The position numbers and the translations under genes are program-made. Below the pieces are notes generated by a model. The model was given only the letters and a program-made list of their open reading frames with translations. It made no database searches and had not been told where the DNA came from. Shown here piece by piece: positions 1 to 8,770 of a stretch of DNA of 64,000 nucleotides; the stretch's first letter is position 1, and the number at the start of each line of letters is the position of its first letter. Source of the stretch: Flammeovirgaceae bacterium (lineage in GTDB: Bacteria; Bacteroidota; Bacteroidia; Cytophagales; Cyclobacteriaceae); contig CP054185.1 of NCBI GenBank assembly GCA_015180985.1, positions 1,054,001-1,118,000 on the forward strand. Direction: 5' to 3'.

Positions 1-1918
1 TGATCAGTTCGGCCGGCAGCGTGAGAGATTGGGGCGTTACTGTGTTGAGCAATGCATCCAACGCTTTTTGCTGCTGCGCAGCAGGAATCATTTCGGCAAC
101 CGGCTGGCCATCGCCCCGCAGCGCGTACCGGTAATTCAAACCTCCGAGGATTTTCGAAGCGGCTTCGGCCTGGTAGCGGTGAAAGAAGTACATGGGCACC
201 AGCACAACTTCAAGCATGGCCATGGGTGTGCCTTCGCGTATGTTTTTCTCACCGAAGTTTTTTAACGCTACCGATCGGATTTGCATAACCCGGTTCAGTT
301 CATCGGCTGCATCCTTGCCGTTATCCCACAGGTGGGCGTACGGGTGTGCGCTTCCTTCGGGCCGGGCGTCCTGGTCAGACAGGAAAGTAAGGCCTGCCCG
401 CAAACTGTTTTGAATAATTTTTTCGAGCTCTTCTGCTTCGCTGGTGCCTTCCGGAAAATGCTGGTAGCCGTAAGCGATGGAAACTTTATCCCACGCCCCG
501 ATTTTGTCGTCATAGGCTCTGGAGAGATCAATTTTTCCATCAACAAGGTTTACCACCGGGTGGGGGTAATCCATTACCGAAGCCAGGTTTTCAGAAGAGG
601 ACGCATAGCTGTGGGCAAGCCCCAGCGTGTGGCCTACTTCATGAGCGGAAAGCTGACGCAGGCGGGCCAACGCCATTTGCTGCATCTCAGGCGGAACGGT
701 GCGGCCATCGGCATAGGGAGCCAGCAGTCCTTCGGCAATCAGAAAATCCTGCCGCACCCGCAGCGAACCCAGCGACACATGGCCTTTGATGATCTCACCG
801 GTACGCGGGTCGCTTACCGAAGCGCCATACGACCACCCGCGGGTGGAACGGTGTACCCACTGAATTACGTTGTAGCGTACATCCATGGGGTCGGCATCTT
901 CGGGCATCAATTCTACAATAAAGGCATTGCGGTAACCAATTGCTTCAAAGGCCTGGTTCCACCAGCGGGCGCCATCCAGTAAGGCGGAGCGGATCGGTTC
1001 AGGCGTTCCGCGATCGAGGTAATACACAATGGGTTTAACCGGATCACTGATGGATGCTCTCGGATCTTTTTTCTCCAGCCGGTGGCGGTTAATAAAACGC
1101 TTTTCGATGGGCTCCTGGATGGGTGTGGCATAATCGTAAAACGAAATGCCGAAGTAGCCGGCCCGCGGATCAAATTTGCGTGGTTTGTAATTGGCATCGG
1201 GTAACTGTACAAATGAATGATGCTGCCGTACGGTAACACTGTTGGGGGTGGGCGTTACACTGCGGATGTAACTGCCCGTTGCCTGCCCGGTAAACGTGAG
1301 TGTAACTTCCACCTCGGTGTTCTGCGGAAAGTTTTTGGTGCGCGGCAGGTAAAAGGCCGAGCGCGTTTTATCGAGTGTGTAATTGCCTTGCTGCATGCCG
1401 CGCAACCGGCCGGTAACATCGTGCGCATCCTGAAAGTAAAAATCGGTGGCGTCAACCAATACCTTGCCGGGCTCTTCGGCCGTTACGGTAAAGCCCCACA
1501 ACACCGATTGGGCAAAGGCCTGCTCTACGGCTTTTTGTTCCTCCTTGTTATCGGTGATCGCGCGGAAGCGGTAGTTCGGTTGTACCATTAAAATTTTTGG
1601 TCCCCTGCGTTCGAACTTTACGATGCGGTCATCACCCAGCTGCCCGCGATCGAGCCCGATGTCGTTGGAGCCGATACCGGCAGGCAGGGAATTGACGTAC
1701 AGGAATTCGGTATCGAACTTATCAATCAGCAGGAAAATCCTGTCCTGCTTTTCATCGTAGTAAAAATCAAAGTAGCCGGGATAGTGCTTCATGCCGGTCA
1801 CTTTGGCGGCAATGCCTGTGGCGGGTGGCTGGGTTACGGGTTGAGTATCGGGTTTTTTCTTTTGGGCGGATGCTTCAAAAAGAAGAAGGGCGCAAACGAG
1901 GAGCAGCAAATTTTTCAT
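1..1918 (-). CDS. Zinc-dependent metalloprotease, secreted (C-terminus cut by window edge)
   Basis: The frame is open from the ATG at 1918 to the window edge, giving about 639 residues without the C-terminus. It starts with a signal peptide (KNLLLLVCALLLFEASAQ). A complete metzincin-type zinc motif, HEVGHTLGLAH, lies at residues 426-436, with the three His as zinc ligands and Glu427 as the catalytic base. A downstream SVMDYP segment looks like the Met-turn. The architecture matches the large Bacteroidota family with DUF5117 and DUF4953 domains, usually above 800 residues, so roughly 200 residues are probably missing. It should act in the periplasm or outside the cell as a peptidase; the substrate is unknown. 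The family call is sure, the physiology is not. Confidence 0.9.
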   Translation of the reverse strand, partial: MKNLLLLVCALLLFEASAQKKKPDTQPVTQPPATGIAAKVTGMKHYPGYFDFYYDEKQDRIFLLIDKFDTEFLYVNSLPAGIGSNDIGLDRGQLGDDRIVKFERRGPKILMVQPNYRFRAITDNKEEQKAVEQAFAQSVLWGFTVTAEEPGKVLVDATDFYFQDAHDVTGRLRGMQQGNYTLDKTRSAFYLPRTKNFPQNTEVEVTLTFTGQATGSYIRSVTPTPNSVTVRQHHSFVQLPDANYKPRKFDPRAGYFGISFYDYATPIQEPIEKRFINRHRLEKKDPRASISDPVKPIVYYLDRGTPEPIRSALLDGARWWNQAFEAIGYRNAFIVELMPEDADPMDVRYNVIQWVHRSTRGWSYGASVSDPRTGEIIKGHVSLGSLRVRQDFLIAEGLLAPYADGRTVPPEMQQMALARLRQLSAHEVGHTLGLAHSYASSSENLASVMDYPHPVVNLVDGKIDLSRAYDDKIGAWDKVSIAYGYQHFPEGTSEAEELEKIIQNSLRAGLTFLSDQDARPEGSAHPYAHLWDNGKDAADELNRVMQIRSVALKNFGEKNIREGTPMAMLEVVLVPMYFFHRYQAEAASKILGGLNYRYALRGDGQPVAEMIPAAQQQKALDALLNTVTPQSLTLPAELI

Positions 1919-1987
1919 AATGAAAGGTTAAGGCAAGTAAGCTAAGAAGTTTGGCGGGTATGGCAAAGGTGGTTTATTGGAATGTGG

Positions 1988-3447
1988 TCACCGCAGCAAC
2001 TGCACCCATCCTTTAGCTGTTCCTATCTTTCCGTTTTTGCCTTCGTAACGTAGCAGCCAGTAATAAACCCCCGCTGGTGCATTGTTGCCATCCCACCCGG
2101 TCTCTACATCGCGGGTGTAAAATATGCGCTGCCCCCACCGGTTGATGATGGTTAAATCAGCATCCAGCATGTGGTCAAACGCAATGGGTTTAAACACGGG
2201 GTTGTAGCTGTCACCGTTGGGCGTAAACACATTGGGCATGTCAATAACGGGGTCTTCAAACCGGAAGTAAGACGCGATGAAGTTGGGTAGGCCAACTATG
2301 TTTTTTCTTCCGCCTAATGAAACACCTTTACTAATAAAATTGCAGGCTTTACCTTCCTGGCCGGGGTTGTTGATGACGGCCAGATGTTCCGAATCATTGG
2401 TAATGTCGTTGCAGCGCGAAATGTAAATGCGCCCGTCAGGCCCAAGTTGCATGGCGTTGAGCGAGCCAACAAATTCCCCAACTTTTGTTAGGTTTTTCGA
2501 ACGAATTGAATATTGCCATACTTCACTCGGGTCTTCAGCAATATTAACACCACATGCTGACAGCGCTAAGCTATAAGTAAAATATACCTGCCTACTGTCA
2601 GGGGAAAATTCGATTCCATAATATTGGCCAAGCCGATTGTCTGAATGAGCGGTAAAGGAGTCAATCAAGCCAGTGATTTTACCGGTGCCGGAGTCAAAAA
2701 AAAAATCTCGACCTTTCTAGAATAAAAAATCACCAACCCCAGTAACGAGCCATTTGGTGAAATTTTCATGCCTCCCATTGCATTGTAATTATAGCTTATT
2801 CCTGGAACCGTGTCCCCGCCTCGATGCACCGTGCCAACGCAACTGATCACAGGGGGCATTTCAATCCCGTCTTTAGTAATCAGATAGGACCTGAAGCAGT
2901 TGCTTTCCCACTCATGGAACACCACCCAGATGTCGGTGCCGTTGGCATGGTGTACGGCTGAAACTTTTTCGGTGGTTTTTTTGAACAGCAGGATATTTTT
3001 TTGTGTGACATCACCTAAACCGCTTTCCAGGCGCATGTTCACAACGGAATAATGACAACCAACAGAATCATTGCCAAAAAGCACATTGTAATTGGGCGAC
3101 ATCGTGAAAATAAAAAAAATAGAATCATTTTTAGGCTGTGGAACAATTAATGTTTGTGTGGTTGAATTGTGGCCCCAAAGGTTTCTACCGTTTGGCATTA
3201 CCTCATGCAAGCTGTTAAAAACTTTTTCCCCATCAGTGTAAAAAAGCAGGTTGCCCTCCGAATCGGAGATTACCGCTGTTCCTTCACCATGTCCATAAGA
3301 AACCTTACCATCTAAAAGTGCTGGTGGCGGTTGTGAACCGAAATTCAATCCAGCCCGGTTGCCAAAGAACCAGTTATAGGCTTCTTTCTGGCCAAAAACC
3401 TTAATGCAAACAACCAGGTAAAGAAGGGCGGACAACAGAATACGCAT
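1988..3447 (-). pseudogene. T9SS type B sorted secreted protein, frameshifted (cassette copy A)
   Basis: Two overlapping frames (3447-2665 and 2668-1988) together match the intact 480-residue protein at 49086-50528. The N-terminal part has a signal peptide (RILLSALLYLVVCIKVFG) followed by a WFFGNRAGLNF segment. The C-terminal part ends in a CHU_C/gliding-motility type sorting domain (NVFTPNGD, NRWGQ, GWDG, KGWVQLLR), which directs export by T9SS and surface attachment. The break is at a run of ten T on the coding strand (2696-2705). Eleven T would restore the frame and give VEIFFFDSGTG, matching IELFEFDSSSG in the paralogue. The second frame has no ATG, only an in-frame TTG. This may be a real lesion, a slippage site or a homopolymer base-calling error. 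Confidence 0.8.
2696..2705 (-). other. Poly-T (10) tract at frameshift
   Basis: Ten consecutive T on the coding strand lie exactly where the reading frame of the type B cargo gene changes. Such tracts are known substrates of replication slippage and of transcriptional slippage. Confidence 0.75.
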
Positions 3448-3478
3448 GGCTTTGGCAGAGGCTTACAGTTTGGAAATT

Positions 3479-3506
3479 GAAAGCGGGAGGCAAAACTCCC
3501 GCTTTC
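3479..3506 (-). terminator. Hairpin between the two genes of cassette A
   Basis: A perfect 11-bp stem (GAAAGCGGGAG / CTCCCGCTTTC) with a 6-nt loop lies just past the stop of the upstream gene. The trailing T-tract in the direction of transcription is weak, so it may act as an attenuating or partial terminator. An unrelated-sequence hairpin of the same stem length sits at the same place in cassette B. Confidence 0.55.
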
Positions 3507-3516
3507 AAAAATAATT

Positions 3517-5715
3517 TTATTCCACAATAATCCGTTGTTCAATACGCTGGTTGGGCAGTTGCACTTTAAAGAAGTAGGTATCTTTCTTTAAATCGCTCAC
3601 GTCAAGCACCAGGGCATTTTTGCGCGTTGCCCCGCTTTTAACGGTTGCCCCGTTTTTGTCAATCAGCCTGTAGCTGTATTCAAAGTCAACCATTTCCTTA
3701 CCGCCCGGCTCCAGCACAAAGTTAATCTGCTGTTGTGTGGGGTTGGGGTAGCCCATCATAAATTGCTGGCCTCCGCTGCAATCGCCCGTGAAAAACGTGG
3801 TGCAGGCCTGTGGCCCTTCACCGCATGAGTTGGCATAGGCCACGCACAGGGTGTGCTGACCTGCTTGCAGCGGGTTGAGGATAAGGGAAATGTAGGCGTA
3901 ATGCAAGTCGGTGGTGAGCACCAGGTTACCATCAATATACCAGTTGTAGAGCGGCCCACCGCTGCAGGTTTGGGCGTACAGTGTGTTGCAGGGTTCCAGC
4001 ACCAGGTTAGAGGGCGCGCAGGCCTGCCCGCCCGGCAGGCCGATGGAAAGACTTTTGAAGGCCGTGCCGCCACACTCGGCAGGCACGGAAGCGGTAATGG
4101 TTGCCGTACCGGTAACACCGGGCAGTACGGTTACCGTAAACGGGTTGCCGGTGCCACTGGCCGGAGTAACCAGCGTACCGGGGCCGGCCGTCCAGCTGAC
4201 CACAGCCCAGCGGCACATTCACGGCTGTAAAAGTTACCGGGCCGGGACTGCACACCTCGTCAGGCCCGATGATGCCGAGCGGCAGGTCGGTGGTGTTGTA
4301 GCCGATCAGAAAAGCATCTATACTGGTGGCGGTAAAGGCGGTGAAGTTGCCGCAGGTGGTGAAATCGCCCGTGCCCTGAAAGTTGCCGCCCAGCACCAGC
4401 TTTCCGGCCACCAGCCGGGCGCCATTTATTTCGTGTAAGGGAGGGTCAATGTTAAAGTCAATCCTGCGGGCCCACTGGCATGCCAGGTTAGACAGGGAAT
4501 ATTTGGCGTAGAAGAAATTATGAAAACTACCGCTTGAAGTTAGCCTATGGGTACCTGTTGTTGGTCGAAGGCAATGTCAGTCCCGTTAAAAAGCCCGCTC
4601 AGGTACAGGCTGCCGGCACCGTCAAGCACCAGCGCCTGGCCCACATCGGCATTGCTACCCCCAATGGATTTAAATGCCTGTTGCGTGCCGGATGAGTTGA
4701 ACTTAGCGAGGAAAATAATTCCGCCATTGGTGTTGAACGAGCCGGTTACATACACGTTTCCGGAGCCGTCAACAGCAACGCGGTTGCCCAGGTCGCCATT
4801 CTGGCCGGTTACCTGGCGGGTCCAGGTGTGGTTGCCGCTGCTGGTGTACTTGCACACGTAGGCGCTGCCATTGGCGCTGTTAATGGTTGGCGTAGAAGCA
4901 GTAGGGTGAAAATCGGCTATGCCTGCAAACTGCCCGGTGATATGAATGTTGGCAGAGGCATCGAGAGCAAGGTCCCACAAGTCGGTAGTAGTGGAATTGG
5001 CCGGACCCACAATGCGGGCGAGGTTGTTTACACCGGCACTGGTATAGCGGGCAAAGAAAGCCGAACCCTGGGAAGTGCTGACTGAGCTGCCACCAAAATT
5101 AACCGATTGTGTTGATGTGGCCCAAAGCGTACCCGCAATGTACACGTTATTGGAAGCATCCACGGCTATAGCCCGTGCACGGGAGGTAACGTTGTTGTTA
5201 CCTACAGTACGCAACCATTGAAACGTACCATCATTTGTGGAGTACTTGGCAAGGAACAGACCGTGAGCAACATCAGGGTAAGCCACACCCGGTCCCGGGT
5301 CAAAATCCGGAGGCGGGCCGGCCCCGAAAAACCCGGTGATGTAGAGACTGCCGGCATTATCGAGGGCGATATCCCAGCCGAAGCCATCATGGCAGCCCAC
5401 GATCCATTTGGCCCAAATCAGGTCACCGGTACTGGAGTATTTTCCGAACCAGATATCCCTGTCGTGAGCCGGGCCGGCAATGGCCTGGCCTGCTCCGGGG
5501 TCAAAGTCGAACGTTTCGGTAAAAGCACCGACCACATAGATGTTGCCGGCAGCATCCGAAGTCATGCCTTTCAAAAAATCGGGACCGGGTCCCGGCAATT
5601 GACGAGCCCAGTTTAAGTTTTGTGAAAAAGCGGAGGGAGATTTGGAAAAATAAAATACCATTACTACCAGTAATGAAACGTAATGAAACGTAATGAAACG
5701 TAATGAATTTTTCAT
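3517..5715 (-). pseudogene. T9SS type A sorted beta-propeller protein, two frameshifts (cassette copy A)
   Basis: The ATG at 5715 opens a clean signal peptide (MKNSLRFITFHYVSLL then FSKSPSAFSQ), followed by SBBP-like beta-propeller repeats with recurring GNIYVVG / SLYITG / NVYVTG blades, an Ig-like segment (PGPVTFTAVNVPLG) and a T9SS type A sorting tail (GYPNPTQQQINF to RIEQRIIVE). The frame breaks twice relative to the paralogue at 50588-52785. Near 4546 it closes after QQQVPIG and resumes as LTSSGSFHNFFYAKY. Near 4208 the segment NVPLG continues in another frame as AVVSWTAGPG. Three frames (5715-4540, about 4546-4208, and 4215-3517) therefore carry one protein of about 730 residues. The signal-peptide codons contain a 10-bp tandem repeat. 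Confidence 0.8.
5671..5707 (-). repeat. 10-bp tandem repeat in signal-peptide codons, 3 copies
   Basis: TAATGAAACG (plus strand) occurs three times in a row at 5671-5700, followed by a partial unit. On the coding strand this is ATTACGTTTC, codons 4 to about 15 of the type A cargo protein. Ten is not a multiple of three, so each gain or loss of a unit changes the reading frame. Three copies keep the frame open here. Confidence 0.9.
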
Positions 5716-5835
5716 AAGCCTGAGGGTTTTGGTAATGACCAGCCGAAGTTACCGAAAAGATGGCTAAACTTTTTTGGTGGTTTGCAGTCATTTATTACAT
5801 CTTTCTTACATCACGATTTGATCTTTTTATTGATT

Positions 5836-6372
5836 ATGTCCAATTTCCAAAACATGTTCGGTCTATTCAGAAAAGATGACAGCGTGAAAATAATCGACCG
5901 TGTGTGGCTGTCCACCCCGGCCAAATGGAACGCCTGTGTGGCCATGCTCAAGGCAAACCCGGCTTGCTTGTTTATAGCCTGGTTTGAAGACACCTCATTG
6001 CAATTGAAAAGCCTGTTAGGGAACGAGGCACCTGTATTCCTCGCCAACGAAGTGAACTACGTCAACGGCAGGCTGGTGATGATGGTTGAGCATTATCCGC
6101 TGGCTCAAACCGAGCAGGATTTCTTTAAGCGGCTGCAGTTGCGTGAAGTGCCCGTGCTTTCGGCTTTGGATGAGCCGCTGTTTATGCAGTTTGGCGGTGA
6201 GCGCACGGTGGAGCTGATGAAGAAACTGGGCATGGGCGAGGATGAAATTCTGGGGCATGATCTGATTACTTCATCCATCCGGAGGGCCCAGCAGAAAATT
6301 TCAAGAAGTGTAAAGGTAGAACAGAAGGCCCCCTCGCAGGAAAAGTGGTTTGCGCTGAACTTTCGGAATTGA
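5836..6372 (+). CDS. Orphan SecA-NBD2-like protein (degenerate)
   Basis: This 178-residue cytosolic protein starts at ATG 5836; an upstream in-frame ATG at 5782 would add 18 residues that overlap the divergent promoter region. It has no signal peptide. The first half (RVWLSTPAKWNACV, LFIAWFEDTSLQLKSLL) reads like the start of the SecA second nucleotide-binding domain, where the family has 'KWxAV...VLVGT.SIEKSELLS'. The second half (LSALDEPLFMQFGGER, MKKLGMGEDEILGHD, SIRRAQQKI) reads like the end of that domain ('LSLEDDLMRxFGxER...GxxExEPIEHxMV..SIExAQKKVE'). The QxRGRSGRQG arginine-finger region is not recognisable and there is no NBD1 or Walker A. The family match is from memory, not from a search. 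A role in SecA regulation is possible but unproven. Confidence 0.55.
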   Translation: MSNFQNMFGLFRKDDSVKIIDRVWLSTPAKWNACVAMLKANPACLFIAWFEDTSLQLKSLLGNEAPVFLANEVNYVNGRLVMMVEHYPLAQTEQDFFKRLQLREVPVLSALDEPLFMQFGGERTVELMKKLGMGEDEILGHDLITSSIRRAQQKISRSVKVEQKAPSQEKWFALNFRN

Positions 6373-6456
6373 TTTGGTGTATGAAGGTGGTGTAGTTCGC
6401 AAGCTTATAATGCGAACATGCGTTAATGATATTGACATTAAATTAAAAAGTGTAGA

Positions 6457-6951
6457 ATGAGAAAGACAATAGTTACCCTACTTGCTTTAGCTCCGCTGTA
6501 TGTGTTTGCCCAACCTTCGGATTATAAAATTTCCTCTTTTCTTACGGAAGGTACAAAGGCCCCAAATACGCATTACATTGGTGAGGCTTGGTTGAATGCC
6601 ATCATTCACAATGATCCCGACCTGGGGTATAACATCACAAAAGCAACGTTCAGGGCCAACTCCACCCTGGACTGGCATAAACATAGCTCGGTGCAGGTTT
6701 TAATAATTGTGGATGGTGAAGCTTATTATCAGGAGCGGGGAAAAGAGCCCGTAATTTTGAAAAAAGGTGATGTAATTAAATGCGATAAAGATATTGAGCA
6801 CTGGCATTCCTCTACAAAGTATAACGATGTAACCTACTTGGCTTTCTATGGTGGTGACCAGCCTACTATTTGGACGGAGGTACTAACACAGGAATACTAT
6901 GATAAGGTGGCTGAAAAACTGAAAAGCAGCCGGAGGCCATCTCAAAAATAA
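6457..6951 (+). CDS. Secreted cupin-domain protein
   Basis: This 164-residue protein has an N-terminal signal peptide (RKTIVTLLALAPLYVFAQ). A single cupin barrel follows: motif 1 contains DWHKHSS and a QVLIIVDGEAYYQERG turn, and motif 2 contains KKGDVIKCDKDIEHWHS. The paired histidines are the usual metal ligands. Small exported cupins of this kind are often annotated as quercetinase/mandelonitrile-lyase-like, but the sequence alone does not show the reaction. It stands alone between the SecA-like gene and the DUF2911 gene on the same strand. Confidence 0.8.
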   Translation: MRKTIVTLLALAPLYVFAQPSDYKISSFLTEGTKAPNTHYIGEAWLNAIIHNDPDLGYNITKATFRANSTLDWHKHSSVQVLIIVDGEAYYQERGKEPVILKKGDVIKCDKDIEHWHSSTKYNDVTYLAFYGGDQPTIWTEVLTQEYYDKVAEKLKSSRRPSQK

Positions 6952-6954
6952 ACA

Positions 6955-7053
6955 TAACCACAAAAGGCCACTAAAGTACACACAAAGAACACGAAGGATT
7001 ATTGACCTAATTCTTGGTGACCTTTGTGCCTTCTCTGTGATACTTTGTGGTTA
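6955..7053. repeat. Imperfect long inverted repeat in intergenic spacer
   Basis: The arms TAACCACAAA (6955 on) and TTTGTGGTTA (ending 7053) are perfect, and the similarity continues inward for roughly 30 bp as CACAAAG-type words. This is a MITE-like or intergenic repeat; no transposase is present. Confidence 0.6.
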
Positions 7054-7111
7054 GCTTGATTTTAGCATGGCTTTTAATTGCCAGAAAGTTTTATAACTAA
7101 CCGCTTGTACT

Positions 7112-7672
7112 ATGATAAAGAAAATTCTGCTCGGCTTTGGTGTACTTATCATCATTATTGCCGGTTATGTCGGTTACCTGATGCTCACCACCAAAAATCA
7201 CAGTCCGGCAGCCGTGGCTGAATTCCGTGACGGTGATTTTCTGATCCAGGTAAACTATTCGCAGCCCTACAAAAAAGGCCGGCTTATTTTTGGCACCGAA
7301 GCTGAAGGGGCGCTGGTGCCGTATGGAATGAAATGGCGGACCGGGGCCAATGAAGCTACCGAAATCAGTTTCAGTGGCGATGTGTTGGTGGATGGCAAAT
7401 TGCTGAAGGCCGGCCGGTATTCGGTATACACCATTCCGGATGCTGCCGTGTGGACGATTGCCTTCAACAGCAAACTGGGTTACTGGGGCAAAGGGTTTGG
7501 CGATGTGTTCGATGAATCGCTGGATGTGCTCCGTGCAGTTGCCAGCGTACAAAACGATTTACCCGAGGTGGAGCAGTTCACCATTTCATTCGCTCCATCA
7601 GACAGCCTGATTAACATGCACTTTTCGTGGGATAAAACACGTGCCACACTGCCCATTCAGCGGGTTCAATAA
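7112..7672 (+). CDS. DUF2911 family membrane-anchored protein
   Basis: This 186-residue protein has an uncleaved-looking N-terminal membrane segment (ILLGFGVLIIIIAGYVGYL), then the DUF2911 (PF11138) pattern: VNYSQPYKKGR, IFG, VPYGMKWRTGANEAT, LLKAGRYSVYTIP and AVWTIAFNS. The family is common in Bacteroidota, is exported and has no assigned activity. The domain is complete; only the anchor, in place of a cleavable signal, is notable. It converges with the thioesterase gene, whose stop begins one base after this gene ends. Confidence 0.85.
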   Translation: MIKKILLGFGVLIIIIAGYVGYLMLTTKNHSPAAVAEFRDGDFLIQVNYSQPYKKGRLIFGTEAEGALVPYGMKWRTGANEATEISFSGDVLVDGKLLKAGRYSVYTIPDAAVWTIAFNSKLGYWGKGFGDVFDESLDVLRAVASVQNDLPEVEQFTISFAPSDSLINMHFSWDKTRATLPIQRVQ

Positions 7673-8095
7673 TCAGGTATTTTCAAAGCGCTCAATGGCC
7701 TTTCGCTGTTCTTCGGGAATGGCGATGGTTTGTTCGTGTGCGTAATCGTAGCACACCAGCACGGCAATGCCTTGCGCAACAACTTCTTCGGTGCCGGATT
7801 TTTCGCGCACAACAACCCAATCGAGCGTGAGGCTTTTATTGCCGATGCGCGAGCAGCGCGTGTACACGGCAATGGTATCGTGTAAAAACACGGGTGACTT
7901 GTAATCAATTTCAATCCGTGCCAGAATAATTCCAACTTGCTGGCTCCACTTCTTATCGGTGCTCACCACATCTTCAAAATACTTTACCCGCGCCAGTTCA
8001 ATGTAGGTAAGGTAGTTGGCGTTGTTCACATGACCCATTTTGTCAATGTCTTTAAAGCGCAGCTGGATGGGGAATTTGTGTTTGAACGGGTGCAT
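7673..8095 (-). CDS. Acyl-CoA thioesterase, 4-hydroxybenzoyl-CoA (hot-dog) family
   Basis: This 140-residue protein is the usual length for a single hot-dog fold. The N-terminal motif RFKDIDKMGHVNNANYLTY contains the catalytic Asp and the HVNNxxY loop of the YbgC/FadM-type thioesterases, followed by the helix IELARVKYFE. It should hydrolyse short or medium acyl-CoA thioesters in the cytosol. Its neighbours give no pathway clue. Confidence 0.88.
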   Translation of the reverse strand: MHPFKHKFPIQLRFKDIDKMGHVNNANYLTYIELARVKYFEDVVSTDKKWSQQVGIILARIEIDYKSPVFLHDTIAVYTRCSRIGNKSLTLDWVVVREKSGTEEVVAQGIAVLVCYDYAHEQTIAIPEEQRKAIERFENT

Positions 8096-8125
8096 GGGTT
8101 AAGGGTGTGTTTTAAAAGTCGGGCG

Positions 8126-8770
8126 TTATGGATTTTCTTCTCTGAACATAGTAAGATATACTTTGCTTGCCTTAATCATAGTGGCAGTTATGTCGGTCCA
8201 GGAAACTTCTTTCAGCATATCGGGCATAACAGATTGATTTGCTTGCGCTGCTTTTACCTCCGACAATGCAAAAATTAACGACTTTGGCGAAAGAAGCGGA
8301 TCATACTCCTTGAACTGCGCCAAAAGTTGATTGATTCCCAAGGCTGAAAAGAGGAAATAGAGGTCGATGTAATCTTTTTTTTCGCGTCTGCCGGTAATAG
8401 CGCTGAGTTTGAACGCGGTCAGATCGGTAAGTGAGGCCAGCCGGAGTCCCTCCGCTTCAACAGCGGGAGTTTTGAAAGGCATCAGCCAATGGTCATATAA
8501 CTCAACTTTCAATCCGCTTATCTCTGCCTGAATGCGATCGGGCGACACAAAAAAAACTGTTTCTTTGAATTGATTTGCTAAAATTTTCCGAAGGCTTGCT
8601 TTATTGGTTTTTTGGTTGGAGAAGAGGTCAATATCAACTGACTTGCGGTGGCCAAGTTGGAGGGCAATGGCAGTGCCTCCGGCCATCCGGAAGGAAGCCA
8701 GTTCGGGAACAGCGCACAATTTTCTGGCGGTTTCCAGTAGTTGCGGTGTTACGGTTTCCTTAAACAGCAT
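8126..8770 (-). CDS. AbiEii/AbiGii-type nucleotidyltransferase toxin
   Basis: This 214-residue protein starts at MLFKETVTP (ATG 8770), 11 bp inside the upstream gene; a longer in-frame start at 8794 overlaps it further. The nucleotidyltransferase signature is visible: RMAGGTAIALQLGHR then KSVDIDLFS, the GG...(D/E)xD core that binds metal and NTP. Later it has a KxDYxD-like element (RREKKDYIDLYFLF). AbiE-type toxins transfer nucleotides onto RNA acceptors and are blocked by a partner gene. The overlap with the small upstream gene supports a toxin-antitoxin operon; the target is unknown. Confidence 0.85.
   Translation of the reverse strand: MLFKETVTPQLLETARKLCAVPELASFRMAGGTAIALQLGHRKSVDIDLFSNQKTNKASLRKILANQFKETVFFVSPDRIQAEISGLKVELYDHWLMPFKTPAVEAEGLRLASLTDLTAFKLSAITGRREKKDYIDLYFLFSALGINQLLAQFKEYDPLLSPKSLIFALSEVKAAQANQSVMPDMLKEVSWTDITATMIKASKVYLTMFREENP

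Noticed and set aside
281-982. Long open frame on the plus strand
   Set aside because: It is the antisense shadow of the zinc metalloprotease, whose HExxHxxGxxH motif and signal peptide fix the true frame.
2665-5791. Programmed ribosomal frameshifting as the explanation for all frame changes in cassette A
   Set aside because: Only the ten-T tract is a plausible slippage site; the other two breaks lack a heptamer or known stimulator, so lesions or errors are simpler.
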